A DNA stretch of 64,000 bases. It comes from Isoetes taiwanensis. Taxonomy: Eukaryota; Streptophyta; Lycopodiopsida; Isoetales; Isoetaceae. Shown in pieces: positions 21,537 through 33,809 of the stretch. Where the stretch lies: positions 1,099,501 through 1,163,500 of the forward strand of contig JAJEKV010000205.1 of assembly GCA_021234155.1 (NCBI GenBank). Reading direction: 5' to 3'. The position numbers and the translations under genes were made by a program. Each line of letters starts with the position of its first letter. Position 1 is the stretch's first letter. The notes under the pieces are model-generated. The model was not told the DNA's origin and made no database searches. It worked only from the letters and a program-made list of their open reading frames with translations.

Positions 21537-24100
21537 GATTTCTAAGTTCATATGGCGGATTCTAAATAATGCTGATAATTCCCCAGGTCTAAGTCTCATT
21601 CACCAGTCTTTACAGATGTGCATTTCCTTTGGCTCTCCATCCATTAAGCCACTCCTCCCATGGGCATTATTCTATCCACTTTTTCCATATCCTAATGCAT
21701 CTCCTTCCTCAAGGGGTTGCTAGTTGCTTGGAAGACTGCGGTGCACTTTGTTTCAGTTCCATCCAATGGCCCACACGATCCTACCAACAACCGCCGGTGG
21801 ATCCCTTTGGGTGACGGCCAGGCAGATTGTCCCCTGGTCTCTGTTGTCCATCAATTGACGCAACGCCGGTGGCGAGCAGCAGGTGTGCTCACGGTATCTG
21901 CATGGTATAATGAGACAAGATTGTTGACGTGGAATGAGTCTCCTTCGTTGGGACCGTGACATTTGGGAAAAAGTAGCTGCTACACTTCCTCCACACCCAC
22001 AAGACGTGGCTCCCCAGCTCTGGGTGGTTCATGGCAGTGTTAAGGAGGAGAACCTGGTGCACTCGATGTATGTGGTCCTGCTTCATCCTGAAGTGTTGCC
22101 TCCATCGCCAAAGTGGCCTTTAGTTATCCCTGAGCCTCATCGTAAAGCAGTCTGGCAATGGGTATGGGATAAATTGCTCCATCCTAAGCTATCTATTTTA
22201 TGGTGGCAGATCACTCATAGATGCGTGCGGGTAAACATTGTTCTCCACTGGGTTTTGAGTCCCCCATGTACTCTTCGTATACTTAGAGTTGCAAGATTAT
22301 TTTTTAGAATGTGCTTTAACTTACTTGAATTTGCTTGTTCACATTTCAGATTTGAGGCACAAGTAGAGGAATATCCACTATTATTGGCTTTCTAAGGTGA
22401 TTTTTAAAAAAGATAATTGTCATTCTTTGCTCTCTTTTTTTTTTCTTTCCTTGATCATGTGGAGTAGAATCTCCACTATCTTTGGCTTCCTAAGATATTT
22501 TTGCAATGCATTTTTTTTCCCTGTACTTGCTTTTTGATCTTTCTTGTCTTTGCAAGCTTCCTATTCTAGGTCGAATATGCATTATCAGGGTCCCTCGTTT
22601 TCTTTACTTAAGTGATGGTAGTAGTGCTTATGATGATGTATAGCCACATTTTAAAGGAAAGTTGGTTAAGGAATTTGGTGAGAAGCTATTGCATTATACA
22701 TTTAAGAAGTTTAGGCAAATGGCTTGCTTGGAGACTTGAATGTGCATAATAGATATGATGTGCAGAATGTTGATAACCTGGAGAACTTAAGTCCTATTGT
22801 GCAGAATATAAGATTGGATAATGGTAAGAGGAAAGAAAAGAATATACCATTTTTGGATATTGATAAAGAAATTGTGAAGGAAGTTAATGAAGATGGTATT
22901 AATAAAAGCAAGAACAAGATGGATAAGGCCAGAAAAAGATTTGATGAATGGCACAAGCATCGTGTTTTGAATAATTCTATATGACTTGAAGATTTGGACA
23001 AGAAACAATTTGCTGCAATGTTGGAGGAGTTCATTTTCCAAGTGGTTAAAACTAGATGGCAATATGTTTCCAACTGAATCGCGGAGTATTTAGAATCAGG
23101 TTACTAGAATAGTTTTCAGAATGTAAAATTGCTTCTAATGCTTGTTTCTATCCACAATTTCCAGGACATATGATGGACCCCCAGAGACTTGAACAAGAGA
23201 TGCAGCATCCTAGAATAGTTTTCAGGCTTCTAATGCTTGTTTCCATCCACAATTTCCGTGACATATGATGGACCCCAGAGACTTGAACAAGAGATGCAGC
23301 ATCCATGAGGACATATGATAGACCTCCAGAGACTTGAACACAAGATATCTTAATTGCTAACCGAATGGACTAGCCAGTAAACCAATCATAGAGCCACATC
23401 ATCAGCCTACCATTCTGTTGCAACAACATCTATCTTTGACTACAAAAGATCTCTAAAATATATGTACCCATGTTTTGCTTTTCTCTTTCAATGCAACATC
23501 CACCTCCACTGCACTGGGGCCACCAAGAACAACCTAAGAATGACAATGCCTCCAAAGAAACCTCTAGACATAAAAGCATCCAAATATTGCGAAAGATTTC
23601 ATGCAGATTTACACACCTTTATGACAGATCAATCTTGCAAAGCTTTACCAAGAAATACTTCTTTTTGCAAATGGTAAAGAATAGAAAATATTGAAAGCTA
23701 AAGAATGCGATAATTCAAAAGCTCAAATAAGGCTATGCATTCACATAAGGCCTATCTAAATGTTGCAGCTCACTGGCCTGACCAAATGTATGATCCTACA
23801 TAAGTATTAGGTGCATCATAACAGTTCATAAGGAGCATTTATTGTTCAAACATTTTAGTAAAAATGAAAAAAGCAGTTTGCTTTTGTACTCACTACAATA
23901 ATATAACAAATGAACAACAGCTATAAAGAAGCTGTCACATCATAAAAATGCAGCCGCAACATATGTTCAAAGGGAGGGGTGTGAGCGATGACGGGTCCAT
24001 GCCGAAGGAAGGCGATCCAACCCTAACAGCAAATCATTGGAAAACGGAATGGCTTCACGTAACGTATTTGTATCATCCCTAATCCATGCTGCAATGTGCT
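21537..24100 (+). repeat. Tandem array unit 3 (2.56 kb)
   Basis: Nearly identical to unit 2. It has small changes in the LINE part (near 21740-21800) and an extra ~95-bp internal repeat of the gcttctaatgcttgtttcc block at about 23130 and 23226. Confidence 0.88.
22724..23080 (+). pseudogene. Crypton-like segment, copy 3
   Basis: Copy in unit 3. The translated segment is identical to copy 1 through N-N-S-I; small changes follow the terminal stop (gcggag instead of gtgag). Confidence 0.35.
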
Positions 24101-26378
24101 GATTTCTAAGTTCATATGGCGGATTCTAAATAATGCTGATAATTCCCCAGGAACAACATCTAAGTCTCATTCACCAGTCTTTACAGATGTGCATTTCCTT
24201 TGGCTCTCCATCCATTAAGCCACTCCTCCCATGGGCATTATTCTATCCACTTTTTCCATATCCTAATGCATCTCCTTCCTCAAGGGGTTGCTAGTTGCTT
24301 GGAAGACTGTGTGCACTTTGTTTCAGTTCCATCCAATGGCCCACACAGATCCTACAGCCAACTGCTGGTGGATCCCTTTGGGTGACGGCCAGGCAGATTG
24401 TCCCCTGGTCTCTGTTGTCCATCAATTGACGCAACGCCGGTGGCGAGCAGCAGGTGTGCTCACGGTATCTGCATGGTATAATGAGACAAGATTGTTGACG
24501 TGGAATGAGTCTCCTTCGTTGGGACCGTGACATTTGGGAAAAAGTAGCTGCTACACTTCCTCCACACCCACAAGACGTGGCTCCCCAGCTCTGGGTGGTT
24601 CATGGCAGTGTTAAGGAGAAGAACCTGGTGCACTCGATGTATGTGGTCCCCGCTTCATCCCGGTGTTGCCTCCATCGCCAAAGTGGCCTTTAGTTATCCC
24701 TGAGCCTCATCGTAAAGCAGTCTGGCGATGGGTATGGGATAAATTGCTCCATCCTAAGCTATCTATTTTATAGTGGCAGATCACTCATAGATGCGTGCGG
24801 GTAAACATTGTTCTCCACTGGGTTTTGAGTCCCCCATGTACTCTTTGTATACTTAGAGTTGCAAGATTATTTTTTAGAATGTGCTTTAACTTACTTGAAT
24901 TTGCTTGTTCACATTTCAGATTTGAGGCACAAGTAGAGGAATATCCACTATTATTGGCTTTCTAAGGTGATTTTTAAAAAAGATAAATGTCATTCTTTGC
25001 TCTCTTTTTTTTTTTTTCTTTCCTTGATCATGTGGAGTAGAATCTCCACTATCTTTGGCTTCCTAAGATATTTTTGCAATGCATTTTGTTTTTCCTGTAT
25101 TTGCTTTTTGATCTTTCTTGTCTTTGCAAGCTTCCTATTCTAGGTCGAATATGCATTATCAGGGTCCCTCGTTTTCTTTACTTAAGTGATGGTAGTAGTG
25201 CTTATGATAATGTATAGCCACATTTTAAAGGAAAGTTGGTTGAGGAATTTGGTGAGAAGCTATTGCATTATACATTTAAGAAGTTTAGGCAAATGGCTTG
25301 CTCGGAGACTTGAATGTGCATAATAGATATGATGTGCAGAATGTTGATAACCTGGAGAACTTAAGTCCTATTGTGCAGAATATAAGATTGGATAATGGTA
25401 AGAGGAAAGAAAAGAATATACCATTTTTGGATATTGATAAAAAAATTGTGAAGGAAGTTAATGAAGATGGTATTAATAAAAGTAAGAACAAGATGGATAA
25501 GGCCAGAAAAAGATTTGATGAATGGCATAAGCATCGTGTTTTGAATAATTCTATATGACTTGAAGATTTGGACAAGAAACAATTTGCTGGAATGTTGGAG
25601 GAGTTCATTTTCCAAGTGGTTAAAACTAGATGGCAATATGTTTCCAACTGAATCGTGAGTATTTAGAATCTGTGTTACTAGAATAGTTTTCAGAATGTAA
25701 AATTATCCACAATTTCCAGGACATATGATGGACCCTTAGAGACTTGAACAAGAGATGCAACATCCATGAGGACATATGATAGACCTCCAGAGGCTTGAAC
25801 ACAAGATATCTTAATTGCTAACCGAATGGACTAGCCAGTAAATCAATCATAGAGCCACATCATCAGCTTACCATTCTGTTGCAACACTTTGACTACAAAA
25901 GATCTCTAAAATATATGTACCCATGTTTTGCTTTTCTCTTGCAATGCAACATCCACCTCCACTGCACTGGGGCCACCAAGAACAACCTAAGAATGACAAC
26001 GCCTCCAAAGAAACCTCTGGACATAAAAGCATCCAAATATTGCGAAAGATTTCATGCAGATTTACACACCTTTATGACAGATGCAATCTTGCAAAGCTTT
26101 ACCAAGAAATACTTCTTTCTGCAAATGGTAAAGAATAAAAAATATTGAAAGCTAAAGAATGTGATAATTCAAAAGCTCAAATAAGGCTATGCATTCACAT
26201 AAGGCCTATCTAAATGTTGCAGCTCACTGGCCTGACCAAATGTATGATCCTACATAAGTATTAGGTGCATCATAACAGTTCATAAGGAGCATTTATTGTT
26301 CAAACATTTTAGTAAAAATGAAAAAAGCAGTTTGCTTTTGTACTCACTACAATAATATAACAGTGAACAACAGCTATA
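24101..26378 (+). repeat. Tandem array unit 4 (2.28 kb, 3' truncated)
   Basis: Its LINE part resembles units 2 and 3 (same 19-bp deletion). Its Crypton-like and 3' parts share single-base markers with unit 5 (ctcggagac, cttgcaatgcaac, ctctggacat, acagatgcaatc). It ends after caacagctataa, lacking the last ~170 bp found in units 1-3. Confidence 0.88.
25298..25655 (+). pseudogene. Crypton-like segment, copy 4
   Basis: Copy in unit 4. It carries E-to-K in the D-I-D-K-K-I-V-K stretch and shares the A-to-G substitution L-D-K-K-Q-F-A-G-M-L with copy 5. Confidence 0.35.
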
Positions 26379-27008
26379 ATTCACCAGTCTTTACAGATGT
26401 GCATTTCCTTTGGCTCTCCATCCATTAAGCCACTCCTCCCATGGGCATTATTCTATCCACTTTTTCCATATCCTAATGCATCTCCTTCCTCAAGGGGTTG
26501 ATAGTTGCTTGGAAGACTGTGTGCACTTTGTTTCAGTTCCATCCAATGGCCCACACAGATCCTACAGCCAACTGCTGGTGGATCCCTTTGGGTGACGGCC
26601 AGGCAGATTGTCCCCTGGTCTCTGTTGTCCATCAATTGACGCAACGCCGGTGGCGAGCAGCAGGTGTGCTCACTGTATCTGCATGGTATAATGAGACAAG
26701 ATTGTTGACGTAGAATGAGTTCAAAGTGAAGTTCCTCCTCCTTCGTTGGGACCGTGACATTTGGGAAAAAGTAGCTGCTACACTTCCTCCACACCCACAA
26801 GACGTGGCTCCCCAGCTCTGGGTGGTTCATGGCAGTGTTAAGGAGGAGAACCTGGTGCACTTAATGTATGTGGTCCTGCTTCATCTTGAAGTGTTGCCTC
26901 CATCGCCAAAGTGGCCTTTAGTTATCCCTGAGCCTCATCGTAAAGCAGTCTGGCGATGGGTATGGGATAAATTGCTCCATCCTAAGCTATCTATTTTATG
27001 GTGGCAGA

Positions 27009-27113
27009 TCACTCATAGATGCGTGTGGGTAAACAGAGAATATACATAACATAGAAAACAGAGAATATACATAACATAGAAAACAGAGAATACCCACACG
27101 CATCATATGAGTG
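27009..27113. repeat. Inverted repeat (~24 bp arms) enclosing 25-bp tandem repeats
   Basis: The left arm atcactcata.atgcgtgtggg and right arm cccacacgcat..tatgagtgat are reverse complements. Between them, acagagaatatacataacatagaaa is repeated about 2.5 times. The left arm is normal LINE-derived array sequence, so the right arm is a snap-back copy of it. Confidence 0.8.
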
Positions 27114-27289
27114 ATTTGCAAGCTTCCTATTCTAGGTCGAATATGCATTATCAGGGTCCCTCGTTTTCTTTACTTAAGTGATGGTAGTAGTGCTTATGAT
27201 GATGTATAGCCACATTTTAAAGGAAAGTTGGTTGAGGAATTTGGTGAGAAGCTATTGCATTATACATTTAAGAAGTTTAGGCAAATGGC

Positions 27290-27646
27290 TTGCTCGGAGA
27301 CTTGAATGTGCATAATAGATATGATGTGCAGAATGTTGATAACCTGGAGAACTTAAGTCCTATTGTGCAGAATATAAGATTGGATAATGGTAAGAGGAAA
27401 GAAAAGAATATACCATTTTTGGATATTGATAAAGAAATTGTGAAGGAAGTTAATGAAGATGGTATTAATAAGAGCAAGAACAAGATGGATAAGGCCAGAA
27501 AAAGATTTGATGAATGGCGTAAGCATCGTGTTTTGAATAATTCTATATGACTTGAAGATTTGGACAAGAAACAATTTGCTGGGATGTTGGAGGAGTTCAT
27601 TTTCCAAGTGGTTAAAACTAGATGGCAATATGTTTCCAACTGAATC
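27290..27646 (+). pseudogene. Crypton-like segment, copy 5
   Basis: Copy in unit 5. It has H-to-R in D-E-W-R-K-H-R and shares markers with copy 4. The internal stop is conserved in all five copies, so it predates the amplification. Confidence 0.35.
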
Positions 27647-28335
27647 GTGAGTATTTAGAATCTGTGTTACTAGAATAGTTTTCAGAATGTAAAATTGCTT
27701 CTAATGCTTGTTTCCATCCACAATTTCCAGGACATATGATGGACCCCCAGAGACTTGAACAAGAGATGCAGCATCTATGAGAACATATGATAGACCTCCA
27801 GAGACTTGAACAAAAGATATCTTAATTGCTAACCGAATGGAATAGCCAGTAAACCAATCATAGAGCCACATCATCAGCCTACCATTCTGTTGCAACAACA
27901 TCTATCTTTGACTACAAAAGATCTCTAAAATATATGTACCCATGTTTTGCTTTTCTCTTGCAATGCAACATCCACCTCCAATGCATGACTGGGGCCACCA
28001 AGAACAACCTAAGAATGACAATGCCTCCAAAGAAACCTCTGGACATAAAAGCATCCAAATATTGCGAAAGATTTCATGCAGATTTACACACCTTTATGAC
28101 AGATGCAATCTTGCAGAGCTTTACCAAGAAATACTTCTTTCTGCAAATGGTAAAGAATAGAAAATATTGAAAGCTAAAGAATGCGACAATTCAAAAGCTC
28201 AAATAAGGCTATGCATTCACATAAGGCCTATCTAAATGTTGCAGCTCACTGGCCTGACTAAATGTATGATCCTACGTAAGTATTAGGTGCATCATAACAG
28301 TTCATAAGGAGCATTTATTGTTCAAACATTTTAGA

Positions 28336-29115
28336 ACAGTGGCAAGGCCATGTATCTTCTGAAAGTTGAGCTTATTATCTTTCAAATTCAGCTATGACAA
28401 AACAAGGAAGTTGCTCATATGATCTGGTAACCCTGTAATCTTTTTGTTGTTCATCATAACATCCACTAGAGAAAAAGGATTTTGTTGTTGTTCATCATAA
28501 CAAGAAGAACTCCATCCTTAATATTCCCTTGTAGCTTGTTGGTGGAAAGGACTAGATTTTGAAGCCTTGCAAGGCTTCCAAGCCCTTGCAATTGATATAG
28601 TATTATGACATTTTCTTCTAAATCTAGTTTTGCCAACTGTTGTAAACTACTAAAATCAATCTGTAACCCTGTTAAGCTATTGTGACTCAAACCTAAATAT
28701 TTAATGATATAAAGGAATGTGTTTGGATAACTTCAATAGGCCCGTAGTTGGTAAAGTAAAGCGAGAGCGAGATGGAAGTGTTACACCCCTGCAATGCTTC
28801 AAAAATGACTTTATTATTGCCAAGTGAAAGAGTGGATAAGCTAATGAAGTGGTTCATGTTGGCTGGCCGAGCAATGATATTTGTTCTCACCCAAGTACAG
28901 ATATTTAAGATTGCTAAGTTTTTCAGAGGACAAAAAGGCACCACTTAAAACATTATCAAGGGCAAGATATGTAAGATTGTGCAAAGATCTCAGTGATTCA
29001 GGAATATTACCACTCAGAAAATTACAACACAGAGTTTGTAGGTGCAAAAGAATTTGTAGTTGTGATCGTGTTCCTAATAAACTGCCAAAGTGGGTTAGGG
29101 ATGCCACGTATTAGC
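28336..29115 (-). pseudogene. LRR receptor relic, partial copy
   Basis: Minus-strand frames carry LRR consensus pieces: S-G-N-I-P-E-S-L-R-S-L-H-N-L-T-Y-L-A-L-D (about 29040-28970), L-S-N-L-K-Y-L-Y-L-G, then S-L-S-T-L-S-L-G-N-N-K, then L-Q-Q-L-A-K-L-D-L-E-E-N and L-Q-N-L-V-L-S-T-N-K-L-Q-G-N-I. Stops and frameshifts separate them. The same order and wording recur at 34830-35530, so this is a diverged paralogous copy. Intact relatives are extracellular-LRR receptor proteins or kinases; no signal peptide, membrane segment or kinase domain is present. Confidence 0.75.
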
Positions 29116-29782
29116 CATGGTTATGTGGAATGTCTCAAAATGATGGAATATATAATGTGGAATTGGATGCATAGGCATAATGGACTGCATATAGAATGAC
29201 ATCTTACTATTTTCCATGCCTGGCACCAAACACTATGTTGATCACGTGCAAAAACCATTAATAATTGTCTCCTATACCAGTATGTTGAAAGGAGCTGTTT
29301 AATATCAAAATTGGTCTGTCTCATGCCTTATCAATGTCTATCCCTTCCAAAATTGTACTTCAAAAATTAAAGACCTTGAGAAGGCCAACCCTGCTCATTC
29401 CACGCCATCGTATTTGGAGATTCCTTAATCTACGATAGAAATGTATCCTCCTCTTTCACTAAGCGACCAAAAATTCCATAAAACCCAATTATTTTGCGAA
29501 CCCCCCCAACAAATGCCCCTCTAAAATCATACATAGTTTAGAAATACCAATTGTAGCAACTTAAATTTATAGCCTAAAGCTACAAACCTGATTTACCAGT
29601 AATGTATCTATGCTCCAAACTGTGGCACATTAAGCTTGCTTTAAGACACCTGCATGTTAGAAGAACACACATTAGAAACAAAGCAAAAGGATGATTAAAA
29701 ATCTCATGTTCTTTGTAAACTACTATATATTAATGGTGCAGGAGGTTCTGGTCCATCTATGGTCATCAGCACTTTGAGAACA

Positions 29783-29940
29783 TGTAACGGGCCCATGGTA
29801 GACCGCTCGACTATTCAATCCTTGAATGTGTGTGTGGGGCATTTTCGAGACACCGGCATAAATGGGTAGAAGCGACTACTCATAAATGTCTAGACGGTTT
29901 TGCCCAGTTGATTAAGGGCATGTCGGTTAGGAACGTTACA
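29783..29940 (+). repeat. 5' LTR of the TR-GAG-like element
   Basis: 158 bp, from TGTAACGGGCCC to AACGTTACA. A TATAA-like box is not evident; the element may use the G/C-rich start. Confidence 0.85.
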
Positions 29941-29942
29941 GT

Positions 29943-29954
29943 TGGTATCAGAGC
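29943..29954 (+). promoter_or_regulatory. Primer-binding site (initiator Met-tRNA type)
   Basis: TGGTATCAGAGC lies 2 nt after the 5' LTR. It matches the 12-nt complement of plant initiator methionine tRNA used by most plant LTR retrotransposons. Confidence 0.9.
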
Positions 29955-30007
29955 AAAGTTTGGATAAGTGGATTATAAGATTTTTTATTATTGATATGAT
30001 ATTTGCT

Positions 30008-30700
30008 ATGGTTCCAGATTCTTTTAGAGATGAGCTCCCCAGGAGGATCCCCGTAGGAGCTGGACAGGCTGGTGGAGCTGGGCCTAGTGGAACCCCTGAT
30101 GTAGCCGATATCTTGCAGGCTATCCAGCAAGTGTTGCAACAGAGTGCGTCGCAACAAAAGACAGCAGCTGACAAGGCAGTGGAGAAGGTGCTTAGACTCA
30201 TGGCTTCGTGGGTTGAGTTTTACTTTAAACTCATCAACGTTGAAGACTCCGTCAAAGCTGTATTGGCTCAAGCGATGTTTGGGGGATTTGCTAGAGTATG
30301 GTGGGAGAATTACTTGCGGGACATAAATAAGGTTGCAGGGCAGGCAACTTGGCAAGAGTTTAAAACCGCCTTTGAAGGACACTTTATGCCTCCTAGATAC
30401 AAAGTAGACAAGATGAATGAGTTTTTGGACCTGACACAAAAAGGGATTGTGGCCGAATAATGAGAAGTTCAGAAGGTTGTAGTATCATTGTCCTTTTGAG
30501 GATAAGAAGAAGCTATGTTCTCGATTTATGAAGGGTTTGCAGGTTGATATTAAGAGCACAATGTCAGGTGTGTCCTATAAAGGTCTGGAGGAGGTATTCA
30601 AAATTGTTAAGAATCATGAATCCGACTTAGCTGAGAAGGCAACCTTGAAGAATGCAAAGAAGAGACAAGGCAAGGTGCTTCCACATGGCAGACCGGTGGA
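30008..30700 (+). pseudogene. Gypsy-type gag polyprotein, frameshifted
   Basis: The frame from about 30008 (M-V-P-D-S-F-R-D-E-L) has a Gly/Pro-rich N-terminus, a Gln/Ala-rich helix, then the Retrotrans_gag core: V-W-W-E-N-Y, T-W-Q-E-F-K-T-A-F, H-F-M-P-P. It stops at 30460. A different frame then continues the gag C-terminal part: K-F-R-R-L, F-M-K-G-L-Q-V-D-I, and L-E-E-V-F-K-I-V-K. Around 31210-31250 a zinc-knuckle remnant (Y-H-C-G-M, broken by a stop) is readable. The protein would form the capsid of virus-like particles. Confidence 0.75.
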
Positions 30701-31310
30701 CCTATGAGTAGAGATAGATCCCTTAACCGAGGAGGGATGGCTGCGCAGACCGTTAATATGCGGAAGAGCAGTCAAAATCAAGGATCTCGACCTGTGTATG
30801 CACCTTTGAATAATGAAACCAGGGAAAAGTGTATCAATGAGAATCGATGTTTAGGTGCAGAGAAGTTGATCATTATGGACGAATTGTACGAGAAGATGGG
30901 TAGATAGTACTGCCTCATCTGCAGATTCTCAACATGGAAGGCAAACAAACGAGTGGTCCAGGTCAAATTCTAGTGATGCTTATGGACAGGGCCAAGGCAG
31001 AGGAAACTCAAGCCGAGGTAATAGGGGTGGTCGTGGAGGTTATTGGGATAATAATAGGGGTGGCAGAGGACAAGCTAGAGGAGATAACAGGATCATAGCA
31101 CAAGCCAACCCTGCAGTTGAAGTTAGGGCTGCTCGAATCACGGACCCTCATGTGGAAAGAATGTGCATGTATGCTGCAGTGGACCAGGGCCATGTAGATA
31201 ACCAAGCTGTGATCATCAGAGTACCAGGTATTATCATTGTGGCATGGTATGACATAGACATGGTATAGCCTTGGATGCTCAAGGACGAGCATAGTTCTAG
31301 TGGAAGAGAC

Positions 31311-31468
31311 TGTAATGGGCCCATGGTAGACCGCTCGAGTACTCGATCCTTGAATGTGCCTGTGGGGCGTTCCCGAGACACCGACATAAATGGCTAGAAG
31401 CGGCTACTTATAAATGTCTAGACGGTTTTGCCCAGTTGGTTAAGGGCATGTCAGTTAGGAACGTCACA
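31311..31468 (+). repeat. 3' LTR of the TR-GAG-like element
   Basis: 158 bp, from TGTAATGGGCCC to AACGTCACA, preceded by the purine run and followed by the target duplication GAACA. Confidence 0.85.
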
Positions 31469-31473
31469 GAACA

Positions 31474-33180
31474 CAGTTTTAACTTTGATTGACATCTAAT
31501 TAAGCTACATAAAGATTCATTTTACTTCAATAACCTGACAGTAGGTAGACATGTGATATGCATCACTGTAGTGAATCCTCTAAAATGAGCCCAAAATTGG
31601 ATATATAGAGCATATCATTGAGCTACAACCTCATGCTTCCCTATGTATGCAGACAAAAATATTTGTTGAGGTATTTTTCTTTCTGTCAATATCTAAATAT
31701 TGTCTTTTATGGGACCTGCATGTTACAAGAATACACTTAAAAAAATAGAGTGAATAGCACATTCTTGAAGATATCGACATTTTGCATGTCAGGTTAGAGA
31801 TCTAGACAACTTGATCCAAGAAAGAGAGCATGTTATGAAATGTTGAACTTGACCCAATGTTGTCAAACAGGTCCAAGGTCTATATTTGAATCTATATTTG
31901 AATGGATTAACATTTCAAAATGAGTTATCATATGACAAAGCACCCATGTCTTCCATTTTGAAGCACCATCTGCCCTTGTAACCATCCACATATTTAAAAA
32001 AAAAAAGAACTAAAAATGATATGTTATTTCACATTATGTAAGCCTATTCGTCCCTGCAAGACATATAGGTGTAAGCAAGTTAAGCCACTATATGCTAAAG
32101 CTGTCTAGCATATAGAAATGGACTTACCAGTTCATGTAGCAAAAGCCATGTTTGCTACTTAGTTCCTAGCATAAATAGGGGTGAACTGAGCTAACCTGCC
32201 AGGGTTTCAAATGCAAGGGTATATCTTCCATGAGTCGAAGGTATCACCACTCACACAAAAATGCTCTTAGGACTACATTACCAAACAGAGCAAACTGTTT
32301 CTAAAAATTAGATCTAAATTTATGGGACTACACTCTGCAAAACAAAGCCCCACCTCTAGAAATGTACTAAAAAGGGTAGTTAACAAATGGTAAGAAGTGA
32401 AAGGAATATAGATACCTCAGAGGAATCAAACATGCAATAAACTCATTAGTTTCTTGCAATAAACTGTTATGACCAGCTCATGTCTAGTTGCTAAGAAACA
32501 AATGGTTAGAAGCAAAAGGAATATGGATACCTCAGAGGAATCACACATGCCACAAACTCCGTAGTTTCATGCTAAGCCATGACCAGGAATAAGCATACCG
32601 CTACACATAAAATCCCCATCAAGCATAATTCCAGATGTAGAAATGGACTGCAAAGGCATTGCCAAAATAACGCTTGAGAAATTGCACTATAAATGTGTAT
32701 AACATTGTCATTAAAAACAAAAGAATGTATTGGTATTAATAAAAAAAACCCATAATTATATGAACAAAGAATGCATTTTCTCTCAAAAGATAATATATCA
32801 GGAACTGTAATTCCTAGTAGGGAAGATGTTAACTGCTAAAATCCGACCTATTTCTAGTAGAATTGACATGCACATGCTCCCTTAAACCAACCTTGTTTTG
32901 CAGATCATCACTGTATGGCAAATATTCGTGCAAAAAATTCTAATGGGGCTGCTTTCTTCCCGTCAGTAATGAGCCCATCGTGGGGAATAAATCAAAGGAT
33001 TACTTCAAAGCTAAAAAAGGATTACTTCAAAGCTTTGAGCTGGGACAAAACATACAGTAGAAGAAACAGATGCCAGAAAAATTACCTTTGAGTTGAAGAT
33101 CGAAGATGGAGACTCTAAAAATCTGTACAAAAAAAGAAGCAACCATCTAGATTGATTGCAAAAAGGCCAATACTAGTACA
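31474..33180. other. Stretch without a supported gene; one tandem duplication
   Basis: A/T-rich intergenic or intronic sequence. An imperfect tandem duplication of ~118 bp spans about 32383-32600 (aggaatat.gatacctcagaggaatca twice). A 21-bp direct repeat (aaggattacttcaaagct) is at 33000-33035. No recognisable frame. Confidence 0.5.
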
Positions 33181-33528
33181 ATGTTCAATCTCCCACTGCA
33201 AAACCGAAATGGAAAATGGTCCGGACTGCAAAATCAAAATGGACGTGAAAGGGGAATGGGAAAGAATCATTCTTCAAGAAGATAAAAATGCTACGGCATA
33301 CTATGTTGCAATCACTCCTCTGAGTTAAAACGCCAAAACGTAGATATAGATGGGCTGTAGAAAATTCAAAATTGGTATTGCAGCGTCCCGCAAGGGGGGA
33401 AATGGAACGCCGCATGCGTCTGCACATGCGGCATTTCTGCACAAAAACCAAGATCTTCCCTTTTTAATAAAGAAGATAAGCTTTTCTAAAAATCTAGGGA
33501 AGGGAGGAATTTGAAATACCATGTGCAA

Positions 33529-33682
33529 TCTCATATAACAGTAAATCATTGGAAAACGGAATGGCTTCACATAACGTATCTGTATCATCCATAATCCATG
33601 CTGCAATGCCTAATTTGAATAGCTTCAGTGGTAGATTAGAATAAATACATGCTGTAATATCTTCCCTAATTTGGATTTGCAT
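33529..33682 (-). pseudogene. Isolated exon-like segment of an unrecognised gene
   Basis: On the minus strand an acceptor-like ttgtaacag precedes a frame M-Q-I-Q-I-R-E-D-I-T-A-C-I-Y-S-N-L, then A-A-W-I-M-D-D-T-D-T-L and A-I-P-F-S-N-D-L-L-L. A donor-like gtatttc follows near 33528. The frame is clean and well balanced. About 75 bp of it recurs in each of the first three units of the tandem array (e.g. 18985-19060). I do not recognise the family; it resembles helical-repeat proteins only loosely. Confidence 0.35.
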
Positions 33683-33809
33683 CTGTTACAAGAAAAATGC
33701 AGTTATTATTGTTCATGAAGTTATTACTTCTAGTGCCTCCTTGTGGTAACATTATTTTCCATGCATGTCAACAAGGGCAGCATCAATAGCTACATCTATC
33801 ATTAAATTG

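Larger units (their letters stand above)
26379..28335 (+). repeat. Tandem array unit 5 (1.96 kb, truncated at both ends)
   Basis: It begins inside the LINE part at ttcaccagtctttacag and keeps the 19 bp missing from units 2-4. The T-rich linker is replaced by a snap-back inverted repeat with small tandem repeats (27009-27113). It ends at ttcaaacattttag, where LRR-relic sequence begins. Confidence 0.85.
29783..31468 (+). mobile_element. Short gypsy-type LTR retrotransposon with gag only (TR-GAG-like)
   Basis: Two 158-bp LTRs, both TG..CA, bound a 1,686-bp element. A perfect 5-bp target duplication, GAACA, flanks it (29778-29782 and 31469-31473). A primer-binding site follows the 5' LTR and a purine run (ggaagaga, 31302-31309) precedes the 3' LTR. 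The interior holds a frameshifted gag region and no recognisable protease, reverse transcriptase, RNase H or integrase. By hand count the LTRs differ at about 16 of 158 positions, mostly transitions, so the insertion is not recent. Small elements with gag but no pol are described in plants as TR-GAG and depend on other elements for mobility. Confidence 0.85.

Noticed and set aside
16641-27639. Repeated 91- to 179-residue minus-strand open frames in the array (e.g. 16641-17003, 20240-20779)
   Set aside because: They are antisense to the Lys/Asp-rich Crypton-like frame; their Ser/Leu/Phe-rich composition is what the complement of such codons gives.
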